DNA of 64,000 nucleotides from NCBI RefSeq assembly GCF_024679245.1, contig NC_090172.1, positions 7,673,233 to 7,737,232 of the forward strand. Direction: 5' to 3'. This stretch comes from Pseudorasbora parva (Eukaryota > Chordata > Actinopteri > Cypriniformes > Gobionidae). Below, piece after piece: positions 38,696 through 51,993 of the stretch (its first letter is position 1; every line of letters starts with the position of its first letter). The position numbers and the translations under genes are program-made. A model generated the notes under the pieces. That model saw only the letters and a program-made list of their open reading frames with translations, had not been told where the DNA came from and did no database searches.

Positions 38696-40164
38696 GATTT
38701 TTAGAATGTGCATTAGCATATTTTACATCTTTCTTTTGAAATTAACAGTATAAATTCAGCATGATTTTGACATTGTTGGAACAATAAAGGCAGACAGACT
38801 GAATGAAATGTAAATCCAATCTCTGTCAGTAGGTGGGGCTTATGGAACAGCAGAAATAGAGCCGTTTTCCCGGTAACCTCTGTAAACACTGCACTTTATT
38901 AGGCATCACATTGAGAGAAGAGGAAAAGAAAATGCAATTGAAACTTTTCTTTAGACAGTTGGTTCCCCCTTAGAGATCGGCTACATTATAAAAAAAAAAA
39001 AATCTTTATTTTTTTTTATTTTTTTTTTTTCAAATAACGTCTCACAGCAATCATCAGTCATGTTTTTACGCAGAACGAAACCTACGCTGCATGCTGTGCC
39101 TCCGTGAGACTCCTGCTAACTTTGCTTAATCTTGCTTGATTGAAACTTTGACATCCCTATTTTTTCTTTTGTTTTATTGTTTTCTGTTATATTGTAATTA
39201 CATTTGCATGTTCATAAATAAATGAAAATAATAACATCAAAGCTGATATGTCAAGCCTGATTTGCATTGGAGGGGGTGGGACACCTGTCTATATTATCTC
39301 ACTCTGATTAGATGAAAAGTCTTGGTGAGCTACCTCAAATATATTCTCACGTAGCCAGACCTTCAGACGGGGTGAGAAGGTCTGGACTTTCTCGCAGCTT
39401 TCATTGTTCTAGGACCACCCAAGAGGACGTTTGACTGACATGTAATGCAACCAATCATGTTTGTTCCACGTATGCTTAGAGGTGTGAAAATGTAAATTTG
39501 ATGTCCCTATAATAAGAGACCAGTCTTTATCTATAAATGATTCATTCATGAACGTTGTGTAAGTTTACTGCAGTAATGGATCCACGATCTTGATCCTGAT
39601 TAGCGCTCATTGTCAGAGCTGAAAACACGACGCATTCTTCTTCCTCGAGAGTTTGGCTTCACGGCATTTGTTTCAAAGTGGATCGTTAAAGAACACAACA
39701 CACACATCTTGCGGACAGCCGGTAGATTTCCACCAATCAGATGATGACTTCGAAACTGTTTCCAGAAAATTGTGCCATATGTATCAGACGTTCAGCCAAT
39801 GGTCCATGCGTGCCGACGTGATGCCTGAGGCTGAGAGTACCTCAAATAAAGCCACAAGCTTTTAACCTGCATTATTTCAAATGTAAGCTGCTAACTGCGT
39901 TTGGAAACTGGTAGCTGGTTTCTAGCTAGTCCATACTAGTCATGTTGGACGATCTTGGGCTAGCAACAAAGCAGACCAGCTCAATGTGGTTAAGATGGTT
40001 TTTAGACCAAATATTGTCCAGCTGATGACTAGACTGAACAAATGTTCCAAAACGTAAACACGCCAGTTTAAGCAAGATTTTCTAGCAGGGATTACAAAAT
40101 GTCTATTACTCACGCATATCATGTTATAATGCTCATTAGCAACTCCGACCCCCCCAGTTGAGCA
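38696..40164. other. Intron with A/T runs and repeat scraps
   Basis: A poly(A)/poly(T) patch lies at 38990-39030. A scrap of the TAGCCAGACC type occurs at about 39352-39410. Otherwise nothing recognised. Confidence 0.4.
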
Positions 40165-40285
40165 TTCCTCAACATTTTTGCTTTTGAGTTTCACAGAAGA
40201 TGAAAAGACACATGGTTTTGGAACGACATGAGGGTGAGTAAATAATGACCGAATTTTAATTTCCGTGTGAACAATTCCTTTAACA
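40165..40285. repeat. Single arm of a foldback-family repeat
   Basis: TTTTGGAACGACATGAGGGT and GAGTAAATAATGACCGAATT, then AACAATTCCTTTAA, form the right arm of the GGGATAGTTCACCC family. No left arm is found within 500 bp. Confidence 0.6.
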
Positions 40286-40492
40286 CTCAAAGAGAATGCG
40301 TGAGGATTGTGGAAAATATTGGGCTTGCTTCAGTCCTTTCACATTTCACGTCTATCTACTGATTTGATCCCAAAATCTGTTGCTTTTGCTGCCAATACTT
40401 CAGTACTGCTCCCAAAACCCCACTGAGACTGAGAGAGAAATACAAATAAGCCTTCAAAACAGAAGTGATAGCCGTGTCCCCTCTCTCTCTGA

Positions 40493-40860
<368 letters not shown>

Positions 40861-41302
40861 TTTATGGCACTGCACTGAAGGTGAAATTCAATAAAAATGA
40901 ACACTGGAATCACTAAAGGAATTATGCAATCAGGTAATGGCAAAAACATGGCCACTAAAGTGTTGCTGGTGGCAATTTACATGGAAGTAAAAGTATTTAA
41001 TTGTAGATAAAACAAAGATTACTAGAGTACATTTTACAAAAACATACCAGTCTTTCTAATTTCAAAATTTCATTCAATGTATTACTTGAGTTTCTGTGAT
41101 TATTCTTTACAAATTTCGAAGTGAATTTTCTACTCCCCAAGCAGGCACTATAACATGCATTGTAATGCACATCTGGATAGGTGCTTCTTCATTATTTGAG
41201 AAATTGCTTGTACCATGATCTCTCAAAAATGTACACAAACATACTTTTAAAAATGTAATTAATTAACCACCAGCTTTCTATGGGCAGTAATTCTGGATGT
41301 GG
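40861..41302. other. Intron, nothing recognised
   Basis: AT-rich sequence without repeat termini. Confidence 0.4.
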
Positions 41303-41484
41303 TTAACACTTTATTTTACAGTGTTCTTGTTACACGTTACATGTAGTTACTCAGTAATTACTATAAATTGTGCATAATTAAATGTGAGTAACCCAAAGCC
41401 AAACCCTAACCCTAACCATACCATACAGTAAGTACATGCAGTTCATTATTATTACTCAGTAATGAAATGTACAATTATAGTCTA
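41303..41484. mobile_element. Short foldback element with CCCTAACCCTAACC core
   Basis: TTAACACTTTATTTTACAGT starts it, and paired GTAGTTACTCAGTAATTACT and ATTACTCAGTAATGAAATG segments flank a core AACCCTAACCCTAACCATAC. It is a sister of 13447-13634. The core is similar in kind to the unit of the minisatellite at 46757-51126. Confidence 0.75.
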
Positions 41485-41569
41485 AAACTGGCACATTAAA
41501 AGAATATCTGATACTCTGATAAATCCAGATGCAGACAGAGAAACACAGTTTAAGCCTAATTTAGATGTA

Positions 41570-41677
41570 ACTTAGGGATGCATGATATATCGGCCACCAT
41601 ATCGGTTATGGTATATGTTCATTTTTAATGTTATATTTATCGGTTCAATAAGAAAATATTGCTGATAAATAATGGAT
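41570..41677. repeat. Left part of a split ATATCGG repeat
   Basis: GATGCATGATATATCGGCCA and ATATCGGTTATGG form the start of a repeat whose continuation, TTGATCGGCCAATATATCAG and AAATATCGGTGCG, appears only at 44041-44145. A Tc1-like element and a foldback element lie between. Confidence 0.6.
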
Positions 41678-41679
41678 TA

Positions 41680-43266
41680 CAACCCCAAATCAGAAAAAGT
41701 TGGGACAGTATGGAATGTGCAAATAAAATAAAAAAGAAGTGATTTCTAAAATTACTTTGACTTGTATTTCATTGCAGACAATATGAACACAAAATATTTC
41801 ATGTTTTGTCTGGTCAACTTCATGTCATTTGTAAATATGCATCCTTTCCTGTCATTTAGACCTGTAACACATTTCAAAAAAAGTTGGGACTGTAAAGCAT
41901 TTACCACTTTGTAATGTTGCCATTCCTTTTCACAACACTTAAAAGACGTTTAGGGACTGAAGACACCAAGTGATGAAGTGTTTCAGGTGTAATTTTGTCC
42001 CATTCTTCCTGCAAACAAGTCTTAAGGTGGACAACAGTACGGGGTCTTCGTTGTCGCATTTTGCGCTTCAAAATGCGCCACACATTCTCTATTGGAGACA
42101 GATCGGGACTGCAGGCAGGCCAGTCAAGTACCCGTACCCTCTTCCTCCGCAGCCAGGACTTTAATGTGTGCAGAATGTGGTTTTGCATTGTCTTGTTGAA
42201 ATATGCATGGACGTCCCTGGAAAAGATATCTTCTTGAAGGCAGCATATTATGCTCCAAAATCTCTGTACTTTTCAGCATTAATGGTGCCTTCACAGAAGT
42301 GCAAGTTACCTTTGCCAAGGGCACTGACACAACCCTATACCATGACAGACCCTGGCTTTTGGACTTGTTGCTGGTAACAGTCTGGATGATCCTTTTCTTC
42401 TTTGGTCCGGAGCACACGCCGTCCATTCCTCCCAAAAAATACCTGAAATACTGATTCATCTGACCACAGTACACATTTCCACTGTGTGATGGTCCATCCC
42501 AGATGCCTCCGAGCCCAGAGAAGTCGACGGCGCTTCTGGACACTGTTAACATAAGGCTTCCTTTTGGCACAGTACAGTTTTAACTGGCATTTGTGGATGT
42601 AACTACGTATTGTGGTACTTGACAAAGGTTTGCCAAAGTAGTCCTGAGCCCATGTGGTGATATCGCTTATAGATGACGATTCTTGATGCAGTGCCGCCTG
42701 AGGGATCGGAGATCACGGTTGTTCAGCTTAGGCTTGTGGCCTTGTCCTTTATGCACTGAAATTCCTCCAGATTCCTTGAATCTTGTAATTATGTTATGCA
42801 CTGTTGAATGTGAAATATCCAAATCTCTTCCTATCTTTCTTAGAGGAACATTGTTTTTAAACATTTCAATAATTTTCTCACGTATTTGTTGGCAAACTGG
42901 CGATCCTCGGCCCATCTTTGCTCCTAAAGGATTAGATCTTTCTTGGATGCTGCTTTTGTACCAAATCATAATTTCAATCACCTGTTGACATCACCTGTTT
43001 CAAATCACATCATTATTTAACCGTTTTACCTCATTACTAGCCCTAAATTGCTCCTGTCCCAACTTTTTTTGAAATGTGTTGCAGGTCTGAATGACAGGAA
43101 AGGATGCATATTTACAAATGACATGAAGTTGACCAGACAAAACATGAAATATTTTGTGTTCATATTGTCTGCAATGAAATACAAGTCAAAGTAAATTTAG
43201 AAATCACTACTTTCTTTTTTTATTTGCGTTTTCCAAACTGTCCCAACTTTTTCTGATTTGGGGTTG
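41680..43266 (-). mobile_element. Tc1-like transposon with 212-bp terminal inverted repeats
   Basis: Outer ends CAACCCCAAATCAGAAAAAG and its complement CTTTTTCTGATTTGGGGTTG are flanked by TA at 41678-41679 and 43267-43268. The inverted repeats extend about 212 bp (41680-41891 and 43055-43266), with AAAAAGTTGGGAC present at both the outer and inner edge of each repeat. This is the IR/DR arrangement of Sleeping Beauty-type Tc1 elements. Total length is 1587 bp. Confidence 0.95.
41901..42981 (-). pseudogene. Tc1-like transposase with frameshifts
   Basis: Minus-strand pieces in order: KMGRGSPVCQQIREKIIEMF and HSTVHNIITRFKESGG (helix-turn-helix, 42667-42981), VLWSDESVFQVFFG with the first catalytic aspartate (42335-42625), IFQQDNAKPHSAH with the second (within 42124-42570), and WLRRKRVRVLDWPACSPDLS with PIENVW holding the catalytic glutamate (41901-42188). 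The pieces lie in different frames, so at least two frameshifts separate them. The D-to-E spacing fits DD34E once the shift is allowed for. Confidence 0.92.
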
Positions 43267-43372
43267 TATTTCCTTCTGCTGACACACTTTAGCTATGTTG
43301 TTCACCTTGATGGTTTTGAATTGCTTGAAATATAATTGGAATCACTTTAAAAAAAGAGAAAAGAAAATATAG

Positions 43373-43917
43373 TTAAAGGGTTACTTCACCCAAAAATAAC
43401 AACTTATATGATGGGCCGATTTCAAACCACCGCTTCATAAAGCCTCGGAGCATTTCGAATCAGCATTTCGGATCGCCAAAGTCACGTGATTTCAGCAGTT
43501 CGGCGTTTTGACACGTGATCCGAATCATGAATCAATGCCCTGATACATTAAGCTCTGAACTTTCAAGAAGCTGTGTTTTGAAATCGGCCCATCACTATAT
43601 AAGTTGTTATTTCGTTTTTTTGCGCACAAAACCTATTCTCGCCGCTTCATAAAATGATTGTAGAGTCACTGTAGTGAGATGGGCTTTGTAACGACGTCTT
43701 TAGTGCCTTAATTTGTCTTGAGAGAGGAAATGACATTGGTGTCATTGAAGGACTTTCTGAGATATCAGATTTCAACAAAAATATCTTCATTTGTGTTCCG
43801 AAGATGAACGTTCAACGTTCAATGAACGTTCAAAATGAGGTTTTACGGGGTTTCGAACGGTATGAGGGTGGGGAATTAATGACAGAATTTTCACTTTTGG
43901 GTGAACTAACCCTTTAA
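43373..43917. mobile_element. TTAA-type foldback element, GGGTTACTTCACCC family
   Basis: TTAAAGGGTTACTTCACCCA and TTGGGTGAACTAACCCTTTAA mark the ends. The interior has paired GATGGGCCGATTTCAAACC and GAAATCGGCCCATCACTATA, and CACGTGAT palindromes. It is closely related to 58467-58961 and 11573-12148. An extra tandem of AACGTTCA lies near 43807-43833. Confidence 0.88.
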
Positions 43918-44040
43918 GTGCAAATGGTAAGTCATATAGGTTCAATAAAATTATGAGAACATCATTATAATTGTGTGCTTGAGACTTGGATTTCAATGGT
44001 AAGACTTTTGTTTTTGTGATCAGGCTCTCATAAATTAAAT

Positions 44041-44145
44041 TTTTTTTTAGATTGATCGGCCAATATATCAGTTATCGGCTTTCAAATCAAAAGAATTACT
44101 GTATCTGCCAAAATTTTAAAATATGCCGAAATATCGGTGCGTTTT
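44041..44145. repeat. Right part of the split ATATCGG repeat
   Basis: It carries TTGATCGGCCAATATATCAG, TTATCGGCTTTCAAATC and AAATATCGGTGCG, and complements the fragment at 41570-41677. Confidence 0.6.
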
Positions 44146-44149
44146 TATT

Positions 44150-44335
44150 GCATATATGCAACTACTAGTCATTAGAGTATTAGTAGACCGTCTGCTTAAT
44201 GTCTGCTAACACAACTGTGATGCTCCTCCAACAGAGACTCCACTGACTATAAGTAACTTTACAACTATGTGTCAACTTATTCTACTAACCCTAACTACCT
44301 TTACTAATACTCTAATGAGAGTTAGTACAATTTTG
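44150..44335. mobile_element. Sister of the foldback element at 5494
   Basis: CTAGTCATTAGAGTATTAGT with AGACCGTCTGC on the left and TACTAATACTCTAATGAGAG on the right are inverted arms. CTACTAACCCTAACTACC lies between them. Confidence 0.65.
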
Positions 44336-46408
<2,073 letters not shown>

Positions 46409-46646
46409 TGAAGGTTAATGTGCTATTGTTGAGCCTGCATCTCAGAAAAAGGGGATCTGTGTATAACTTTAAAGTAAAAAAAAAATGCTTAGTTACATTT
46501 TAAGAAATATATTATTTGTATATGTTTGCAATAAAAAGCAAACACATATCAAGTTATACAGCAGTTTTTTTAATCCTCACCCTATTAAAAACTTTAGGTT
46601 AAGTAATTAAGTCTGTTTCCACCAGAATAAAACATACAAATAAATG

Positions 46647-49600
46647 GCCCGCTTTATATTAGGTGGCCTTAAGTACTATGTACTTACATCAAAAAATAAG
46701 TACAATGTACTTACTGTGTTCTGATTGTATTGCAAAGCACTTCTGCTGATATTGAGGTGGGGTACGGGTAGAGTTAGGGTCAGGTGTGGTGATATGGGTC
46801 AGTTTAAGGGTAGATTTAGGGTCAGGTGTGGTGGTGTGGGTCAGTTTAAGGGTAGATTTAGGGTCAGGTGTGGTGGTATGGGTCAGTTTAAGGGTAGAGT
46901 TAGGGACAGGTGTGGTGGTGTGGGTCAGTTTAAGGGTAGATTTAGGGTCAGGTGTGGTGGTATGGGTCAGTTTAAGGGTAGAGTTAGGGACAGGTGTGGT
47001 GGTATGGGTCAGTTTAAGGGTAGAGTTAGGGACAGGTGTGGTGATATGGGTCAGTTTAAGGGTAGGGTTAGGGACAGGTGTGGTGATATGGGTCAATTTA
47101 AGGGTAGAGTTAGGGACAGGTGTGGTGGTATGGGTCAGTTTAAGGGTAGAGTTAGGGACAGGTGTGGTGGTATGGGTCAGTTTAAGGGTAGAGTTAGGGA
47201 CAGGTGTGGTGGTATGGGTCAGTTTAAGGGTAGAGTTAGGGACAGGTGTGGTGGTATGGGTCAGTTTAAGGGTAGAGTTAGGGACAGGTGTGGTGATATG
47301 GGTCAGTTTAAGGGTAGAGTTAGGGACAGGTGTGGTGATATGGGTCAGTTTAAGGGTAGAGTTAGGGACAGGTGTGGTGATATGGGTCAGTTTAAGGGTA
47401 GAGTTAGGGACAGGTGTGGTGGTATGGGTCAGTTTAAGGGTAGAGTTAGGGACAGGTGTGGTGGTGTTGGTCAGTTTAAGGGTAGAGTTAGGGACAGGTG
47501 TGGTGGTATGGGTCAGTTTAAGGGTAGAGTTAGGGACAGGTGTGGTGATATGGGTAAGTTTAAGGGTAGAGTTAGAGACAGGTGTGGTGGTGTGGGTCAG
47601 TTTAAGGGTAGAGTTAGGGACAGGTGTGGTGGCATGGGTCAGTTTAAGGGTAGAGTTAGGGACAGGTGTGGTGGTATGGGTCAGTTTAAGGGTAGAGTTA
47701 GGGACAGGTGTGTTGGTGTGGGTCAGTTTAAGGGTAGAGTTAGGGACAGGTGTGGTGGTATGGGTCAGTTTAAGGGTAGGGTTAGGGACAGGTATGGTGG
47801 TGTGGGTCAGTTTAAGGGTAGAGTTAGGGTCAGGTGTAGTTGTATGGGTCAGTTTAAGGGTAGAGTTAGGGTCAGGTGTGGTGATATGGGTCAGTTTAAG
47901 GGTAGAGTTAGGGTCAGGTGTGGTGATATGGGTCAGTTTAAGGGTAGAGTTAGGGTCAGGTGTGGTGTTATGGGTCAGTTTAAGGGTAGAGTTAGGGTCA
48001 GGTGTAGTTGTATGGGTCAGTTTAAGGGTAGAGTTAGGGTCAGGTGTGGTGATATGGGTCAGTTTAAGGGTAGAGTTAGGGTCAGGTGTGGTGATATGGG
48101 TCAGTTTAAGGGTAGAGTTAGGGTCAGGTGTAGTTGTATGGGTAAGTTTAAGGGTAGAGTTAGGGTCAGGTGTGGTGATATGGGTCAGTTTAAGGGTAAA
48201 GTTAGGGACAGGTGTGGTGATATGGGTCAGTTTAAGGGTAGAGTTAGGGACAGGTGTGGTGGTGTGGGTTAGTTTAAGGGTAGGGTTAGGTACAGGTGTG
48301 GTGGTATGGGTCAGTTTAAGGGTAGAGTTAGGGTCAGGTGTAGTTGTATGGGTCAGTTTAAGGGTAGAGTTAGGGTCAGGTGTGGTGATATGGGTCAGTT
48401 TAAGGGTAGAGTTAGGATCAGGTGTGGTGATATGGGTCAGTTTAAGGGTAGAGTTAGGGTCAGGTGTTGTGGTGTGGGTCAGTTTAAGGGTAGAATTAGG
48501 GACAGGTGTGGTGGTATGGGTCAGTTTAAGGTTAGAGTTAGGGACAGGTGTGGTGATATGGGTCAGTTTAAGGGTAGGGTTAGGGTCAGGTGTGGTGGTG
48601 TGGGTCAGTTTAAGGGTAGGGTTTGGGACAGGTGTGGTGATATGGGTCAGTTTAAGGTTAGAGTTAGGGACAGGTGTGGTGATATGGGTCAGTTTAAGGG
48701 TAGGGTTAGGGTCAGGTGTGGTGGTGTGGGTCAGTTTAAGGGTAGGGTTAGGGACAGGTGTGGTGATATGGGTCAGTTTAAGGGCAGAGTTAGGGACAGG
48801 TGTGGTGATATGGGTCAGTTTAAGGGTAGAGTTAGGGTCAGGTGTGGTGGTGTGGGTCAGTTTAAGGGTAGAGTTAGGGACAGGTGTGGTGGTATGGGTC
48901 AGTTTAAGGGTAGAGTTAGGGACAGGTGTGGTGGTATGGGTCAGTTTAAGGGTAGAGTTAGGGACAGGTGTGGTGGTATGGGTCAGTTTAAGGGTAGAGT
49001 TAGGGACAGGTGTGGTGGTATGGGTCAGTTTAAGGGTAGAGTTAGGGACAGGTGTGGTGGTGTGGGTCAGTTTAAGGGTAGAGTTAGGGACAGGTGTGGT
49101 GGTATGGGTCAGTTTAAGGGTAGAGTTAGGGACAGGTGTGGTGATATGGGTCAGTTTAAGGGTAGAGTTAGGGTCAGGTGTGGTGATATGGGTCAGTTTA
49201 AGGGTAGAGTTAGGGACAGGTGTGGTGGTGTGGGTCAGTTTAAGGGTAGAGTTAGGGACAGGTGTGGTGGTATGGGTCAGTTTAAGGGTAGGGTTAGGGA
49301 CAGGTGTGGTGGTGTGGGTCAGTTTAAGGGTAGAGTTAGGGACAGGTGTGGTGGTGTGGGTCAGTTTAAGGGTAGAGTTAGGGTCAGGTGTAGTTGTATG
49401 GGTCAGTTTAAGGGTAGAGTTAGGGTCAGGTGTGGTGATATGGGTCAGTTTAAGGGTAGAGTTACGGTCAGGTGTGGTGATATGGGTCAGTTTAAGGGTA
49501 GAGTTAGGGACAGGTGTGGTGGTGTGGGTCAGTTTAAGGGTAGAGTTAGGGACAGGTGTGGTGGTGTGGGTCAGTTTAAGGGTAGGGTTAGGGACAGGTG

Positions 49601-51207
49601 TGGTGGTGTGGGTCAGTTTAAGGGTAGAGTTAGGGACAGGTGTGGTGGTGTGGGTCAGTTTAAGGGTAGAGTTAGGGTCAGGTGTAGTTGTATGGGTCAG
49701 TTTAAGGGTAGAGTTAGGGTCAGGTGTGGTGATATGGGTCAGTTTAAGGGTAGAGTTAGGGTCAGGTGTGGTGATATGGGTCAGTTTAAGGGTAGAGTTA
49801 GGGACAGGTGTGGTGATATGGGTCAGTTTAAGGGTAGAGTTAGAGACAGGTGTGGTGGTATGGGTCAGTTTAAGGGTAGAGTTAGAGACAGGTGTGGTGG
49901 TATGGGTCAGTTTAAGGGTAGAGTTAGGGACAGGTGTGGTGGTGTGGGTCAGTTTAAGGGTAGAGTTAGGGACAGTTGTGGTGATATGGGTCAGTTTAAG
50001 GGTAGAGTTAGGGACAGGTGTGGTGATATGGGTCAGTTTAAGGGTAGAGTTAGGGTCAGGTGTGGTGGTGTGGGTCAGTTTAAGGGCAGAGTTAGGGACA
50101 GGTGTGGTGGTATGGGTAAGTTTAAGGGTAGAGTTAGGGTCAGGTGTGGTGGTGTGGGTCAGTTTAAGGGCAGAGTTAGGGACAGGTGTGGTGGTATGGG
50201 TAAGTTTAAGGGTAGAGTTACGGACAGGTGTGGTGGTGTGGGTCAGTTTAAGGGTAGAGTTAGGGTCAGGTGTGGTGGTATGGGTCAGTTTAAGGGTAGG
50301 GTTAGGGACAGGTGTGGTGGTGTGGGTCAGTTTAAGGGTAGGGTTAGGGACAGGTGTGGCGATATGGGTCAGTTTAAGGGTAGAGTTAGGGACAGGTGTG
50401 GTGGTATGGGTCAGTTTAAGGGTAGGGTTAGGGACAGGTGTGGTGATATGGGTCAGTTTAAGGGTAGGGTTAGGGACAGGTGTGGTGATATGGGTCAGTT
50501 TAAGGGTAAAGTTAGGGACAGGTGTGGTGGTGTGGGTCAGTTTAAGGGTAGGGTTAGGGACAGGTGTGGTGGTGTGGGTCAGTTTAAGGGTAGGGTTAGG
50601 GACAGGTGTGGTGATATGGGTCAGTTTAAGGGTAGAGTTAGGGACAGGTGTGGTGGTGTGGGTCAGTTTAAGGGTAGAGTTAGGGACAGGTGTGGTGATA
50701 TGGGTCAGTTTAAGGGTAGAGTTAGGGACAGGTGTGGTGGTGTGGGTCAGTTTAAGGGTAGAGTTAGGGACAGGTGTGGTGATATGGGTCAGTTTAAGGG
50801 TAGAGTTAGGGTCAGGTGTGGTGATATGGGTCAGTTTAAGGGTAGAGTTAGGGACCGGTGTGGTGATATGGGTCAGTTTAAGGGTAGAGTTAGGGACTGG
50901 TGTGGTGATATGGGTCAGTTTAAGGGTAGAGTTAGGGACAGGTGTGGTGATGTGGGTCAGTTTAAGGGTAAAGTTAGGGACAGGTGTGGTGATATGGGTC
51001 AGTTTAAGGGTAAAGTTAGGGACAGGTGTGGTGATGTGGGTCAGTTTAAGGGTAGAGTTAGGGACAGGTGTGGTGGTGTGGGTCAGTTTAAGGGTAGAGT
51101 TAGGGACAGGTGTGGTGGTGTGGGTGTACACAATAAGTGCATTGTATCAAATTAATAATTAAATGTTAATACATAGTAGTTAAGGCCACCTAATATAAAG
51201 TGGGTCC
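46647..51207. mobile_element. Small DNA element expanded by an internal minisatellite
   Basis: The left flank GCTTTATATTAGGTGGCCTT with AAGTACTATGTACTTA and the right flank TAAGGCCACCTAATATAAAG form an inverted pair of about 40 bp or more, and pairing continues weakly inward (GTACAATGTACTTA against AAGTGCATTGTA). Everything between them except about 130 bp is the tandem array. Without the array this would be an element of about 200 bp, like those at 13447 and 41303. Confidence 0.85.
46757..51126. repeat. 42-bp minisatellite, about 104 copies
   Basis: The unit reads GTGATATGGGTCAGTTTAAG, then GGTAGAGTTAGGGACAGGTG and TG. The periodicity never slips: the same phase recurs every 420 bp from 46981 to 50761. 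Variation is by substitution at a few positions (GGGACA/GGGTCA, GATATG/GGTATG/GGTGTG, GAGTTAG/GGGTTAG). Each unit has three GGG runs and one GG on the plus strand. Because 42 is a multiple of three, frames stay open for over 1,400 codons on both strands; I regard these as artefacts, not genes. The array lies in the last cpne7 intron and would be transcribed with it. Confidence 0.98.
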
Positions 51208-51769
51208 ACTCACAGCAAAGGTCTTTTACGTTTAGGGGTAAAACGAAGTTCAAAATACATGAGCAGCGATATACTGTTAGTGAACATCCAACGAGGCCAC
51301 ACTGCTAAGAGTGAAGTTTAGATGAATATGTAAATAAGTGCTGCATGCTTTCCTTTAAAAAACAAAATAAACAACAAAAAATTGAGAATACAATAAGCGT
51401 TAAAAAAAAAATAAGCATAAGAAAAGGATCTGATCTTATCAACGTGGATATGTTTGTACAAGCCTTGCAATTTGACGCTCTAGTAAAGTCATGTCATGTT
51501 TATTTGTATAGCACTTTACACTTTATACTACCACCAGACCAAGCTCAATTTAAGATTGAACATTGGTCTGGGGAGTCTGCTCTGTATTTTCTACTGCACA
51601 AGAGGTGTAATCAATGAGAATAAATTAAATGACTGTACATAATTTGGATAGTCCTTCAACCAATCAGACCACGAGAGGCGTGATCAACAGGCAACGACCC
51701 CTCGCTTCTCTATCCGTCATCGTGTTAACCCGCCAACAGTACACCAGGTGGATAAGCCAGTGGTGTTAA
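51208..51769. other. Intron with a short LINE-tail-like scrap
   Basis: CATGTTTATTTGTATAGCAC near 51495 resembles the 3' tail of fish non-LTR elements. The rest shows nothing clear. Confidence 0.35.
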
Positions 51770-51965
51770 CCAAATGCTTCCTGAGAGTTCACTTCGCCAA
51801 GCTCTTTAAAACTTTCGTAAATCCATGCTTTCATGTTGTTTACGCCAAATTCCGACTCTACCATCTGAATGTCGCAGCAGAAATTGAGATTCATCAGACC
51901 ATGCACCGGTTTCCAATCCTCTATTGTCCAATTTTGGTGAGTCCGTGTCACAACTGGGAGAAATA
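51770..51965 (-). pseudogene. Tc1-like transposase fragment
   Basis: A minus-strand frame reads HQNWTIEDWKPVHGLMNLNF, the segment around the first catalytic aspartate of Tc1-like transposases, with the SDE motif lost. No ends are visible. It belongs to a family like the fragment at 4225-4914. Confidence 0.6.
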
Positions 51966-51993
51966 AAGTCACAAGACTTTTTGTTTTATTCAT

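Noticed and set aside
46757..51126. CRISPR-like array
   Set aside because: Units are directly tandem with no spacers, and the sequence is a vertebrate nuclear intron.
46757..51126. Interstitial telomere array
   Set aside because: TTAGGG occurs once per 42-bp unit in fixed context, not as (TTAGGG)n.
46689..51162. Open frames of 1,480, 1,458 and 949 codons as large repeat proteins
   Set aside because: They overlap on both strands, follow from a stop-free 42-bp unit, and lie in a cpne7 intron inside a transposable element. No promoter, signal peptide or splice context was seen.
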